Positions 9,589-17,664 of a stretch of 64,000 bases of DNA are shown one piece after another (position 1 is the first letter of the stretch; each line of letters starts with the position of its first letter). The notes below the pieces were generated by a model. It was given only the letters and a program-made list of their open reading frames with translations. It was not told where the DNA came from and made no database searches. The stretch is from Parapusillimonas sp013416435. Lineage in GTDB: Bacteria; Pseudomonadota; Gammaproteobacteria; Burkholderiales; Burkholderiaceae_B. Where the stretch lies: contig NZ_CP197474.1 in assembly GCF_052180245.1 (NCBI RefSeq), positions 1,240,001 through 1,304,000 of the forward strand, read 5' to 3'. The position numbers and the translations under genes were made by a program.

Positions 9589-10107
9589 TTGTATGACTTT
9601 GATCGAACCATGTTAGCCCGCTATTACCGAGACCTGTTGAACTTCTGCATGCGCAAAGTGCGAGATCGTGATGTTGCGGCCGACTTGGCGCAGGAAAGCT
9701 ACGCGCGTGTGCTTTCGATGCAACAAGCAGGACAGGTCATTCGGGAGCCGGCGGCCTTGCTCAGACAGGTCGCTCTTCGTGCAAAGATCGACATGGACCG
9801 CCGCGCCAGCATTCGTCAGCACGAAGATGTTCACGCTTTGGACGAAGCTGACCAGCCCGCCGGCCCCAGGCACCTTCAGCCTGAAGAGGCGTATGCCTCG
9901 TCTCGAGCCCTGCACGCTTGCCTTGACGCCATTGAGGCTTTGCCCCCGCGTTGTCGCGAGGCGTTTTGCATGTATCTTTTCGATGAGCTGCCCAATAAGG
10001 AAATTGCTGCTCGCATGGGAGTGTCGCCGAGCATGGTGGACAAGTACATTAAGCGTGGAAAACTCGCGTGTATGAGCTGCAGGGAGACGCTTGATGATGA
10101 ACATTGA
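9589..10107 (+). CDS. FecI-family ECF RNA polymerase sigma factor
   Basis: A 172-residue ECF sigma factor: region 2 about residues 8-75 (YYRDLLNFCMRKVRDRDVAA, DLAQESYARVL) and region 4 about 105-160 (LDAIEALPPRCREAFCMYLF, ELPNKEIAARMGVSPSMVDK). The start is TTG 9589 (GGACGAG a little upstream) or the ATG at 9610, which would remove seven residues. It is Fur-box preceded and followed by a FecR-like anti-sigma and a TonB receptor with a signalling domain, the classic cell-surface signalling set. It should direct transcription of the receptor when the cognate ferri-siderophore is bound. Confidence 0.9.
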   Translation: MYDFDRTMLARYYRDLLNFCMRKVRDRDVAADLAQESYARVLSMQQAGQVIREPAALLRQVALRAKIDMDRRASIRQHEDVHALDEADQPAGPRHLQPEEAYASSRALHACLDAIEALPPRCREAFCMYLFDELPNKEIAARMGVSPSMVDKYIKRGKLACMSCRETLDDEH

Positions 10108-10187
10108 AAAACAAGCCGTACGAACAACACTTTGTTACCTTTCGCTTAGCTGCAGTTTTCTCCCTCTTGTGCGTCTATACCAATAAG

Positions 10188-11348
10188 ATGAGTCGTTTTT
10201 CTCTATCCGCTCGCTCTTCCCCAGCCCCCTTCGACGAGGCTGCGGAGGCGCGCGAGCTTGAAGAGTTCTTCCGCCAGCAAGACCCTGTGGATGTAGCCGC
10301 CGCTGACTGGCACACTCGTTGGGAACAGGGCTTGACCTCTGCTGAGCAGGTGCAACTGCAGCAGTGGCTGGCGGCTAGTCCCGCCCACGCTGCTGCGTTC
10401 GAATGCCAGGGCCAGATCATGGCGGCACTGCGGTCCATTCCGGCAGACGATGTTGCACGCGTTCGTGCGGCTCATTCGTCAGTTTCCAGCCATGCGTCTT
10501 CACAGCCGGGTCAGTCGCTTCAAACAGGTCCTGGGAAAAAGATAGCGGATAGGCGGATTAATAGCCGACCCTCACCAGTTGCGCGGCAGCCAAGGCGAAC
10601 CTGGATGGCCTTCTGTTGCATGGCCATTCTCGCGGTGGGTGTCGGCTGGTATCAATGGGATCAGCCGCACACTTTCTCCAGCAGCTACGTCGTCGGGCGC
10701 GGTCAGGATCAGGTTGTCACCCTGCCTGACGGAAGCGAACTGGCATTGGACGCTGAAACACAGGTGCAAGTTACTTTGTATCGTGACCGCAGGGAAGTGC
10801 GCATCACCGAGGGTCAAATCATGTTCGCCGTCGCTCCCGATAGCGAGAAGCCTTTCCAGATACTGGCCGGTCCGGCTCGTGTCACCGTTGTAGGTACGCG
10901 TTTCTCCGTGCGGTATCGCCATGATGGGATGGATGCCGGCACCGCCAAGGTCGCGGTGGAAGAAGGCCATGTCCGGGTAGACGATGCTCGCAGTCCGCTG
11001 GCGAATAACGAAGGCGCCGCTGTCGATCTCAAGGCGGGTCAGAGTCTTACGGTGTCGGCGGATGGCGGTGTCGGGCAGGTCGTTGCCGTTGCGCCAAGCA
11101 GCGTCGCACTGTGGCGCAAGGGCTTGGTGCGTTTCGATAACGCGTCGCTGGGCGAAGCCTTGTTGGAACTGGAGCGTTACGGGCCTAGCGGGCTGGTGAT
11201 TCGTGACCCAGCTGTTGCAGCAATGCCGATCGGCGGTAGTTTCCAGATCGGCCGTCCAGATGAATTTGCCCAGATGGTGATGCGGATTATGCCGGTCAAA
11301 CTGGTGAAGGATGCTGCTGGGAGAACCGAAATCATCATGGCGCCGTAA
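10188..11348 (+). CDS. FecR-family anti-sigma / sensor protein
   Basis: I prefer ATG 10188 (386 residues); the frame can be extended to a TTG at 10104 overlapping the sigma stop, but those 28 residues do not look like a FecR N-terminus. Residues about 30-75 (DWHTRWEQGLTSAEQVQLQQ) are the cytoplasmic DUF4880 helix bundle that binds the sigma factor. RTWMAFCCMAILAVGVGWYQ (about 140-160) is the single membrane segment. The periplasmic FecR domain follows (QVVTLPDGSELALDAETQVQ; RVTVVGTRFSVRYR). The C-terminal 70 residues resemble an STN-like domain (LVRFDNASLGEALLELERYG) that should contact the receptor's signalling domain. Membrane signal relay from receptor to sigma. Confidence 0.88.
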   Translation: MSRFSLSARSSPAPFDEAAEARELEEFFRQQDPVDVAAADWHTRWEQGLTSAEQVQLQQWLAASPAHAAAFECQGQIMAALRSIPADDVARVRAAHSSVSSHASSQPGQSLQTGPGKKIADRRINSRPSPVARQPRRTWMAFCCMAILAVGVGWYQWDQPHTFSSSYVVGRGQDQVVTLPDGSELALDAETQVQVTLYRDRREVRITEGQIMFAVAPDSEKPFQILAGPARVTVVGTRFSVRYRHDGMDAGTAKVAVEEGHVRVDDARSPLANNEGAAVDLKAGQSLTVSADGGVGQVVAVAPSSVALWRKGLVRFDNASLGEALLELERYGPSGLVIRDPAVAAMPIGGSFQIGRPDEFAQMVMRIMPVKLVKDAAGRTEIIMAP

Positions 11349-11480
11349 GGACGGCGAAGTTCACGAAGAGGCAATTTGTAAAAAGTTTGAGCGGAGAGGT
11401 GTAGTTCCGGCGAGCTGATGCGTCTTTAAGGGTAGTGAGTCTCATTTTTATTCATTGCTCGATTCGTAAAGGACGTTTCC

Positions 11481-13997
11481 ATGCAGTTGGTTTATCTACG
11501 TTTTCACCCTGCACCCCTTGCCTTGGCCATAGCATTAGCCTTGATTGCTCCAGCCAGTGTCCAGGCCCAAACCTCCGCAGACGGCGGCAAAGCCGTCACG
11601 CTCTCTATTGCTGCTCAGCCGCTCGAGTCTGCACTGAACGAGCTGTCCGCAGCGACCGGCACCCCTATTGGCTTCTCTCCTGCGCTTGTGGCTGGAAAAA
11701 CCGCCCCAGCGGTTTCCGGTGCGTTGACGCCACATCAGGCCCTGGAGCTCTTGCTTGCCGGAAGCGGCCTGGAAGCACAAGCGCACGGTGCAGCCATTAC
11801 GATTCGGAAGACTGAGCACGGAGACGTTCAGACCTTGCGTGCTGTGCGGGTGGAAGCGCGGCGCCTGGGCGAAACCGAAGGAACTGGCTCGTACACGAGC
11901 GATGCCATTACCATCGGCAAGACGGCACAGGGCATGCGCGAGATGCCGCAGTCTGTCTCGGTGCTCACCAAGCAGCGATTGGAAGACCAGAATATTACCG
12001 ATCTCGGCAAGGCCGCCGAGCAAATCAGTGGCCTGACGGTGCAGGATTCCGGCCATCGGTTGACCGATATTTATTCGCGTGGTTTCTCCATTGACAGCAT
12101 CCAGCTCGATGGCGGTGCGCCGATGTCCACATCGAGCGGAAACTATACGTTCATCTCCTATGACATGGCCGAGTTCGACCGTGTGGAGGTGTTGCGCGGC
12201 GCGGCGGGCTTGCTCAACGGCACGGGCAACCCGGGCGGCGCCGTGAACTTGGTGCGCAAGATGCCGACGGCCACGCCGCAGTTCACCTTCACGGCCAGTG
12301 CCGGCCGTTGGGACAACTACCGCACGGAAGTCGACGCCTCGGGTCCGCTGGCCTTCGATGGAAAACTTCGTGGCCGGGCGGTGGTTGCGTACGAGGACCG
12401 CAAATACTTCACCGACAGACGGGCGACCGAAAAGCCTACTTTTTATGGCGTGTTGGAGGCTGACATCGGCCCGGATGCCATATTGGCTGTGGGCGGACGG
12501 TATCAGCAAGTCAAGGAGAAAGGCACACCGCAAGGCTTTCCTCGATACAGCAACGGCGCAGATATCGGCTTGCCGCGCAATACGGCCTTGACCTCGGATT
12601 GGGCTTATGAAGACACTACCTCAAGCGAACTGTTTGCCAAGCTAAGCTGGCGCCTGGCTCCGCGCTGGACCTTGCGCGCCAATGCCACCCTAACCGAGGA
12701 GGACCGGAACGTGAATGGCGGTTATGTGTCCGGTGCGGTAAATCCGATCACGCGGACGGGATCGCGCTGGGTCGGGTCGGACCAATACAGCTGGAACAGG
12801 CAACATATGCTGGACATCAACCTCAGCGGCGCCTTCGACCTGTTCGGCCGCACGCATGAAGTGCTGGTCGGCGCCGACATGCAGGACATAAAGAGCAAAT
12901 GGCAAAGCTTCGTTGTAGAACGAGCCACAGGCCAGGTGGCCGACCTGTTCGATATAGGCTCCACGCCTTATGCCTCCGGCGACCTGACTCGTGGCCAGTT
13001 ATTCCGCAGTTACGAACCAAACGACACCAGGCAGTATGGCGTTTATGGAACCTTGAGGCTGGAAGTGACGGACAAAACCAAAGTGGTCGTGGGCGCACGT
13101 GCCAACAAGTACAAGTTCAATCAGGTTTACAGCACGTACCTGAACGACAGCTGGCAGATGACCGACACCTGGCGGATCGCCAGCGCCACGCAGTACAGCG
13201 AACCCACTCAAGTCGTGCCTTTCGGTGGAATTCTTCATGACCTGACGCCAGAATGGACGGCGTACGCCAGCTATGCGGAAATCTTCAATCCGCAAGCCTA
13301 CTACAAGTCCGGGCCCGCGCCGGGAGCCGGTCTGAATCCCATGCACGGCAGCAACACCGAGTTGGGCTTGAAAGGCGAACTGCTGGACGGCAAGCTGAAC
13401 ACCTCGATCGCGCTATACCGTGTCGTGCAGAAAGACAGGGCGGTGCTCGACACCCGCTATCCCACGAGTGAAACGCTGTTCGCCGGCGCTTGCTGCTACA
13501 TCAATGCCGGCAAGGTGGTCAGCCAAGGCGTGGACCTGGAAGTCAGCGGCGAAATCGCCAGGGGCGTCAATATTTATGCCGGTTATACCTACAATCACAA
13601 TCGGGATGAAACCGAAGAGGCCGTCTTCAGCACCATTACCCCCAAGCACTCATTCAAGCTCTTCGGCACCTGGCAATTGCCAGGTCGCGCCTCAGCGTGG
13701 AAGGTCGGCGGCGGCGTCACGGTCAACAGCAAGCAATATGTGTCCGGCTCCGCTGCGAGCTGGAACGAATCTGCGCAGAACTGGACGGGCGGCACGGTAC
13801 CCTTCAACTACACCCAGGGCGGTTATGCCGTATGGAATCTGATGACGGAGTATCGCTTCAATCCTAACTGGACGCTGACGCTGAACGTTGATAATGTCTT
13901 CGACAAGTGGTACTACCGCACGGTGGGCAGGTCGACGCTGGGCAATTACTACGGCGAGCCGCGTAATGCGAGGCTGACGTTGCGCGGGAGGTTCTAA
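11481..13997 (+). CDS. TonB-dependent siderophore receptor with STN signalling domain
   Basis: An 838-residue outer-membrane receptor. Signal peptide residues 1-29 (cleavage after VQAQ); STN domain about 38-110 (VTLSIAAQPLESALNELSAA, GALTPHQALELLLAGSGLEA); plug about 130-270 (MREMPQSVSVLTKQRLEDQN, GGAVNLVRKMP); then a 22-strand barrel ending in LTLRGRF with the terminal Phe needed for assembly. The STN domain and the upstream FecI/FecR pair show that it transduces ligand occupancy as well as importing ferri-siderophore. The family is FpvA/FoxA/FecA-like; the siderophore is unknown. A CGTCTT at 11421-11426, 54 bp before the ATG, could be the -10 of a sigma-FecI promoter, but I see no convincing -35. 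Confidence 0.92.
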   Translation: MQLVYLRFHPAPLALAIALALIAPASVQAQTSADGGKAVTLSIAAQPLESALNELSAATGTPIGFSPALVAGKTAPAVSGALTPHQALELLLAGSGLEAQAHGAAITIRKTEHGDVQTLRAVRVEARRLGETEGTGSYTSDAITIGKTAQGMREMPQSVSVLTKQRLEDQNITDLGKAAEQISGLTVQDSGHRLTDIYSRGFSIDSIQLDGGAPMSTSSGNYTFISYDMAEFDRVEVLRGAAGLLNGTGNPGGAVNLVRKMPTATPQFTFTASAGRWDNYRTEVDASGPLAFDGKLRGRAVVAYEDRKYFTDRRATEKPTFYGVLEADIGPDAILAVGGRYQQVKEKGTPQGFPRYSNGADIGLPRNTALTSDWAYEDTTSSELFAKLSWRLAPRWTLRANATLTEEDRNVNGGYVSGAVNPITRTGSRWVGSDQYSWNRQHMLDINLSGAFDLFGRTHEVLVGADMQDIKSKWQSFVVERATGQVADLFDIGSTPYASGDLTRGQLFRSYEPNDTRQYGVYGTLRLEVTDKTKVVVGARANKYKFNQVYSTYLNDSWQMTDTWRIASATQYSEPTQVVPFGGILHDLTPEWTAYASYAEIFNPQAYYKSGPAPGAGLNPMHGSNTELGLKGELLDGKLNTSIALYRVVQKDRAVLDTRYPTSETLFAGACCYINAGKVVSQGVDLEVSGEIARGVNIYAGYTYNHNRDETEEAVFSTITPKHSFKLFGTWQLPGRASAWKVGGGVTVNSKQYVSGSAASWNESAQNWTGGTVPFNYTQGGYAVWNLMTEYRFNPNWTLTLNVDNVFDKWYYRTVGRSTLGNYYGEPRNARLTLRGRF

Positions 13998-14158
13998 GTG
14001 ACGTAATGTGTAGTAGGCGCGGCCCTCCTGCCGCGCCAATGCTTCATGTGCCGTAACGCCCGTGAAACAATCGACCCATTCCATTTCAGCCGGTTTCGAT
14101 CCTGTTTTATGGGCACGGGAATCGCTGTATCTTTCAAAAAATTCTTGAGAGAACAGTC

Positions 14159-14419
14159 ATGAGTTACGGAATGTTCATAGACGACATCGCCCACAGGCTG
14201 AAAGAGCAGGTGTTGGCTTACGACAGCCTGCCCGATTGCCAGGGGTTCATCTTGTACCTTAGAGGCCGTTTGAAGCAGGTGGAAATCGAGGCGGCCGCGA
14301 TCTACGAACACAAAGAGCGCTTGGTGTCGGTCTTGCGCGACTTGATCCTGGAGCACACATCGGGTTCGGCTCGCGCGCGCATCTTTTTGCGCGATGGGCG
14401 GCTGACCGTCGAACGCTGA
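14159..14419 (+). CDS. Small hypothetical protein (86 aa)
   Basis: Unrecognised. The product (MSYGMFIDDIAHRLKEQVLA to DGRLTVER) is soluble and mostly helical, with a central charged helix (GRLKQVEIEAAAIYEHKERL). GAGAGAAC lies before the ATG. No paralogue occurs in the window. It sits between the receptor gene and another small gene on the same strand. Confidence 0.5.
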   Translation: MSYGMFIDDIAHRLKEQVLAYDSLPDCQGFILYLRGRLKQVEIEAAAIYEHKERLVSVLRDLILEHTSGSARARIFLRDGRLTVER

Positions 14420-14528
14420 CGCTCGGCCAAGAAGCGGGTCGCCGGAAAGTCCGGAGATACTGTGTTACTGTTTGAAATCCATCGGTTTGGTAAGGTGAAA
14501 GTCCGTACCGAGCTGAGGAGACACTCCG

Positions 14529-14744
14529 ATGGATACCGAAAAGCTTGCAGTTACGTTGAATCGGCGTTTGGATGGCCAGATCCTGGCAATAGACGAAGGG
14601 CGCGATGCTTGCGTGTTCTATTTGCGAAACCGGCGCCGAGTCTCCATCAACCTGAAAGATCTCGCCCATAGTCCCGAGTCGGCGATCGATGAAATCAGGC
14701 GCATTATGTCGATGAAGCGGGCGATTTCGCTGGCCGCCTCATAA
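14529..14744 (+). CDS. Small hypothetical protein (71 aa)
   Basis: Unrecognised. It starts at an ATG with a good ribosome site (GAGGAG, 8 bp upstream). The predicted fold would be a small beta-rich part (LNRRLDGQILAIDEGRDACV, FYLRNRRRVSINLKD) followed by a basic helix (IDEIRRIMSMKRAISLAAS). It is followed by a strong intrinsic terminator, which supports a real short transcription unit with the 86-aa gene. Confidence 0.5.
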   Translation: MDTEKLAVTLNRRLDGQILAIDEGRDACVFYLRNRRRVSINLKDLAHSPESAIDEIRRIMSMKRAISLAAS

Positions 14745-14826
14745 ATACCATGTTGGAAATGATAGCTATTCTCAATAAAAGCGGCTATACTGTCTTTGCG
14801 ATTTAGTAGATTTGAGCTAATGCTTT

Positions 14827-14859
14827 GCCCCACGGAGACCCCCTTCGTGGGGCTTTTTT
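14827..14859 (+). terminator. Intrinsic terminator
   Basis: GCCCCACG (14827-14834) pairs with CGTGGGGC (14846-14853) across an 11-base loop and is followed by six T residues (14854-14859). It ends the small-gene unit on the + strand, just before a GTCAGAC palindrome. Confidence 0.85.
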
Positions 14860-14868
14860 CTTTGGGAA

Positions 14869-14898
14869 GGGGTCAGACCCCGTACGGGGTCTGACCCC
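14869..14898. repeat. GTCAGAC palindrome overlapping the DinB stop codon
   Basis: A complete copy of the 30-bp element (GGGGTCAGACCCC, GTAC, GGGGTCTGACCCC). Its last base is the first base (on the + strand) of the reversed stop codon of the DinB-like gene, so the element begins exactly where coding ends. Confidence 0.95.
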
Positions 14899-15434
14899 TA
14901 AGCCTGCAAATCCGGAATGCGCAACAGCAGGTCGGTCGGGCCGATATCGACGCCGGCCTGGCTGAGTAGCGTAGTGGCCTGGCCGCGATGGTGTGTCTGA
15001 TGATTGAAAAAGTGCAGTACCAGGCTGCCGAAATTACGCCGCGCCGCGATGCCGCGCGAATTGGTGTAGGGCAAGGAAAAAGCCAGATCCGGCTCGGTGA
15101 TCTGGGCCGTCCAAAGCATGATCGCCTGGTCGAGTTCCTTGCGCAATGCGGCAAGGCTCGCCAAGTCGGGGAACAGCGGATGGTTCAGCGCGGGCGGTGT
15201 CGGCAGCATTCGAACTGGGTCGAGAGCCGGGTAGCCAGCGGGATGGGCCGCAAAACGCTTGAGCCAGATGATATCGCCGACGGCGATATGATTGAGCGTA
15301 CCCAACAGAGATCCGAAGAATGCGCCGCGCGGCGCATCGGCATCGGCTGAGGGCAGGTTTGCTGCCTCGTACAGGCGCTGGTTCATCCAGGCGTTGTAAT
15401 CGGCGAGCAATTGGAGATCGGCGACGGTGGGCAT
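14898..15434 (-). CDS. DinB/DUF664-like putative metal-dependent protein
   Basis: A 178-residue four-helix-bundle protein of the DinB/YfiT superfamily. The three putative metal-binding histidines are visible: LNHIAVGDIIW near residue 48 and HFFNHQTHHRGQATTLLSQA near 138-157. Members of this family include bacillithiol/mycothiol-type transferases and damage-inducible proteins; the actual reaction is unknown here. The gene is bracketed by GTCAGAC palindromes at both ends (one touching its stop, one 30 bp before its start). No SOS box is evident upstream. Confidence 0.8.
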   Translation of the reverse strand: MPTVADLQLLADYNAWMNQRLYEAANLPSADADAPRGAFFGSLLGTLNHIAVGDIIWLKRFAAHPAGYPALDPVRMLPTPPALNHPLFPDLASLAALRKELDQAIMLWTAQITEPDLAFSLPYTNSRGIAARRNFGSLVLHFFNHQTHHRGQATTLLSQAGVDIGPTDLLLRIPDLQA

Positions 15435-15463
15435 GGGATTGGCGGTTAAAGGATCATGGTTAA

Positions 15464-15493
15464 GGGGTCAGACCCCGTACGGGGTCTGACCCC
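15464..15493. repeat. GTCAGAC palindrome between two minus-strand genes
   Basis: A full copy with GTAC centre. It lies 30 bp before the DinB-like start and 3 bp past the stop of the PLP enzyme gene, so it could terminate the latter's transcript and insulate the former. Confidence 0.95.
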
Positions 15494-15496
15494 AGC

Positions 15497-16714
15497 TCAG
15501 GCCGCGGGGTCGGACTCCAGGGCTTGAGCCAGGTCGGCCTTCAGGTCGTCGATATGTTCCACGCCCACCGACATGCGGATGAAATTCGGCTCTATGCCGG
15601 CGGAAATCATTTGCGCCTCGGTCATGGTGCCTGCCCACATGGCGGCGGTATGGACTGCCAGCGTTTCCACCCCGCCCAGGCTGACGGCGTGGGTGGCCAG
15701 TTGCAGAGCGGAGACGAAGCGGCTGCCGGCCTGGAAGCCGCCTTTCAAGCTGAAGGCGATGACCGCGCCGAAGCCGGTCATCTGGCGTCGGGCGAGTTCA
15801 TGCTGTGGATGGCTGGCGAGGCCCGGGTAATAGACCCGTTCCACGAGTGGATGCGTTTCCAGCCATTGGGCGAGCGCGAGCGCATTGGCATTGATGCGCT
15901 CCATGCGCAGGGACAGGGTGCGCAGCCCGCGCAGCAGCAACCAGGCGTCCATCGGGGAAAGCACTGAGCCCAGCGTGACGTGCATGCTCCAAATTCTTTC
16001 TGCCAGTGCTTCGCTGCAGCAGACGGCGCCCGCGGTGATGTCATGGTGGCCTCCGAAATACTTGGTCGCGCTATGCACGACGATGTCTATGCCGAGGTCG
16101 TGCGGTTTCTGGTTCAGTGGAGAGGCGAAGGTATTGTCCGCGATGGTCAGGATGTCGCGGGCCCGCGCCAGCGTGGCGACGGCTTCGAGATCGGTCAGCG
16201 TCAGCGTGGGATTGACGGGGGTTTCCACCATGATCAGCCGGGTCTCGGGCCGGATGGCTGTCGAGAGTGCGTCCAGATCCGTCTGGTCGACGAAGGTCGA
16301 CGTGACGCCAAAGCGCGGGAGCACTTCTTCGAACAATTTCGATGTGCTCATGTAGTGCCGCCGTTGCGCGATGACGTGATCTCCCTGCTTGACCAGTCCC
16401 AGCACCGTAGTGCTGATGGCGCCCATGCCCGAGGCCATGAGCAGGGCGGTTTCCGTCCCTTCCAGTGCCGCGATCACGGCTTCGACCCGCTTATGGACCG
16501 GATTGCCGTAGCGGCTGTAGAAACCCGGGTGCCGGGGAGTATTCGCCATTTCAGCGAATCCTTCGGGCGTATCGGCCCGGAAAGTCGCACTGTAGTGAAT
16601 GGGCGCGACGACGGATGAGTCGGTCGCCAAGTGGGCATCCTGGTGCAGGACGACGGTTTCCTGATGCAGTTGCTTGCCGGGATCTATGCCTGATTGGACG
16701 TTCTTGCGGCTCAT
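15497..16714 (-). CDS. Trans-sulfuration PLP enzyme (cystathionine gamma-synthase/lyase family)
   Basis: A 405-residue Cys/Met-metabolism PLP-dependent enzyme. The PLP-lysine motif is HSATKYFGGHHDITAGAVCC and the cofactor-binding residues appear in SRYGNPVHKRVEAVIAALEG, LLMASGMGAISTTVL and IADNTFASPLNQKP. The family includes cystathionine gamma-synthase, cystathionine lyases, O-acetylhomoserine sulfhydrylase and methionine gamma-lyase; sequence alone does not separate them safely. It stands alone between palindromes. Confidence 0.85.
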   Translation of the reverse strand: MSRKNVQSGIDPGKQLHQETVVLHQDAHLATDSSVVAPIHYSATFRADTPEGFAEMANTPRHPGFYSRYGNPVHKRVEAVIAALEGTETALLMASGMGAISTTVLGLVKQGDHVIAQRRHYMSTSKLFEEVLPRFGVTSTFVDQTDLDALSTAIRPETRLIMVETPVNPTLTLTDLEAVATLARARDILTIADNTFASPLNQKPHDLGIDIVVHSATKYFGGHHDITAGAVCCSEALAERIWSMHVTLGSVLSPMDAWLLLRGLRTLSLRMERINANALALAQWLETHPLVERVYYPGLASHPQHELARRQMTGFGAVIAFSLKGGFQAGSRFVSALQLATHAVSLGGVETLAVHTAAMWAGTMTEAQMISAGIEPNFIRMSVGVEHIDDLKADLAQALESDPAA

Positions 16715-16779
16715 TGCCGGTTGCTCCGTGGAGTGGTTGATGACGGGTCGAGGTATGGATCCATGATACGCCTGCTTTT

Positions 16780-16863
16780 GGGGTCAGACCCCATACGGGG
16801 TCTGACCCTCCGACCTTCGCCAGAATGATTCCCGGGGTCAGACCCCGTACGGGGTCTGACCCC
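16780..16863. repeat. Two GTCAGAC palindromes in the divergent intergenic region
   Basis: Copies at 16780-16808 (centre ATAC, last C changed to T) and 16834-16863 (centre GTAC) sit between the divergent PLP-enzyme gene and the malonate operon regulator. Confidence 0.95.
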
Positions 16864-16907
16864 TCGACCCCGCCAAAAAGAGGCTTGTGTTCAAAGTAAA
16901 AACTGCC

Positions 16908-16922
16908 ATAATTATGAATTAT
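16908..16922. promoter_or_regulatory. Inverted repeat before the GntR-type regulator
   Basis: ATAATT-ATG-AATTAT is a perfect 6+3+6 inverted repeat. It ends 22 bp before the preferred regulator start (16945) and is a candidate autoregulatory operator for the FCD-type repressor. Its presence also argues against the ATG at 16921, which lies inside it. Confidence 0.5.
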
Positions 16923-16944
16923 GAGTGTCTCTTACGGAGCAGAC

Positions 16945-17664
16945 ATGGCGACTCGCATCGTCCAGCAGGTGCTGTACCAGGAAGTGGCCGACCGTCTCCG
17001 GGCCATGATCCAAACGCATGAGCTCGAATCCGGTGAATGGATAGACGAGGTCCGCCTTACGCGCGAACTCGGCATTTCACGCACGCCGCTGCGCGAGGCG
17101 CTCAAGGTGCTGGTGGCAGAAGGCTTGCTGCGCCTCGAACCCCGGCGCGGATGCTTCGTCAATGAGTTGTCGGCCCGCGACATGGACGACATCTTCCCCT
17201 TGATGGCCATGCTGGAAGGGCGCTGCGCCTACGAGGCGGCCCGAAAAGCCACCGATGCCGACCTGCTGCGCCTCGAGCCGCAGCATGCCATGCTGCAGGA
17301 ACACGCGGCCGCGGGCGACATCGACGCCTACTACGCCTGCAACGCTATCATTCACGAAGAGATCCAGGCGCTGGCAGACAATCGCTGGCTGTCGGACCTC
17401 GTGGATCACTTGCGCAAGGTGCTCAGCCTGTCTCGCCACAAAAGCCTGGCATTGCCGGGGCGGATCAAGGAATCCTGCGCCGAGCACATGGCGATATTCG
17501 CCGCCCTGAAGGCTCGCGATCCCGACGGTGCGGAAGCGCTGACGCGCAAGCACCTGATGCGGCAGCTGGATGCCCTACACATCCTGGACGAGCGCGCGGC
17601 ATCGTCCAGGCAGGAACATGTCGCGCAACTATTGCCGCGCGAACCAGGAGTCAAGACATCATGA
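16945..17664 (+). CDS. GntR/FadR-family (FCD) transcriptional regulator of the malonate operon
   Basis: I prefer ATG 16945, which has GGAG 5 bp upstream, over the in-frame ATG 16921, which has none; 239 residues. Winged helix-turn-helix about residues 8-72 (YQEVADRLRAMIQTHELESG, LGISRTPLREALKVLVAEGL), then the all-helical FCD ligand domain with an acidic/His metal or acid binding pocket. It overlaps malonyl-CoA decarboxylase by ATGA and is very likely the operon's malonate- or malonyl-CoA-responsive repressor (equivalent in role to Rhizobium MatR). Confidence 0.88.
   Translation: MATRIVQQVLYQEVADRLRAMIQTHELESGEWIDEVRLTRELGISRTPLREALKVLVAEGLLRLEPRRGCFVNELSARDMDDIFPLMAMLEGRCAYEAARKATDADLLRLEPQHAMLQEHAAAGDIDAYYACNAIIHEEIQALADNRWLSDLVDHLRKVLSLSRHKSLALPGRIKESCAEHMAIFAALKARDPDGAEALTRKHLMRQLDALHILDERAASSRQEHVAQLLPREPGVKTS

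Noticed and set aside
16921..17664. ATG 16921 as the GntR regulator start
   Set aside because: No ribosome site, and it lies in an inverted repeat likely to be an operator; ATG 16945 has GGAG at proper distance.
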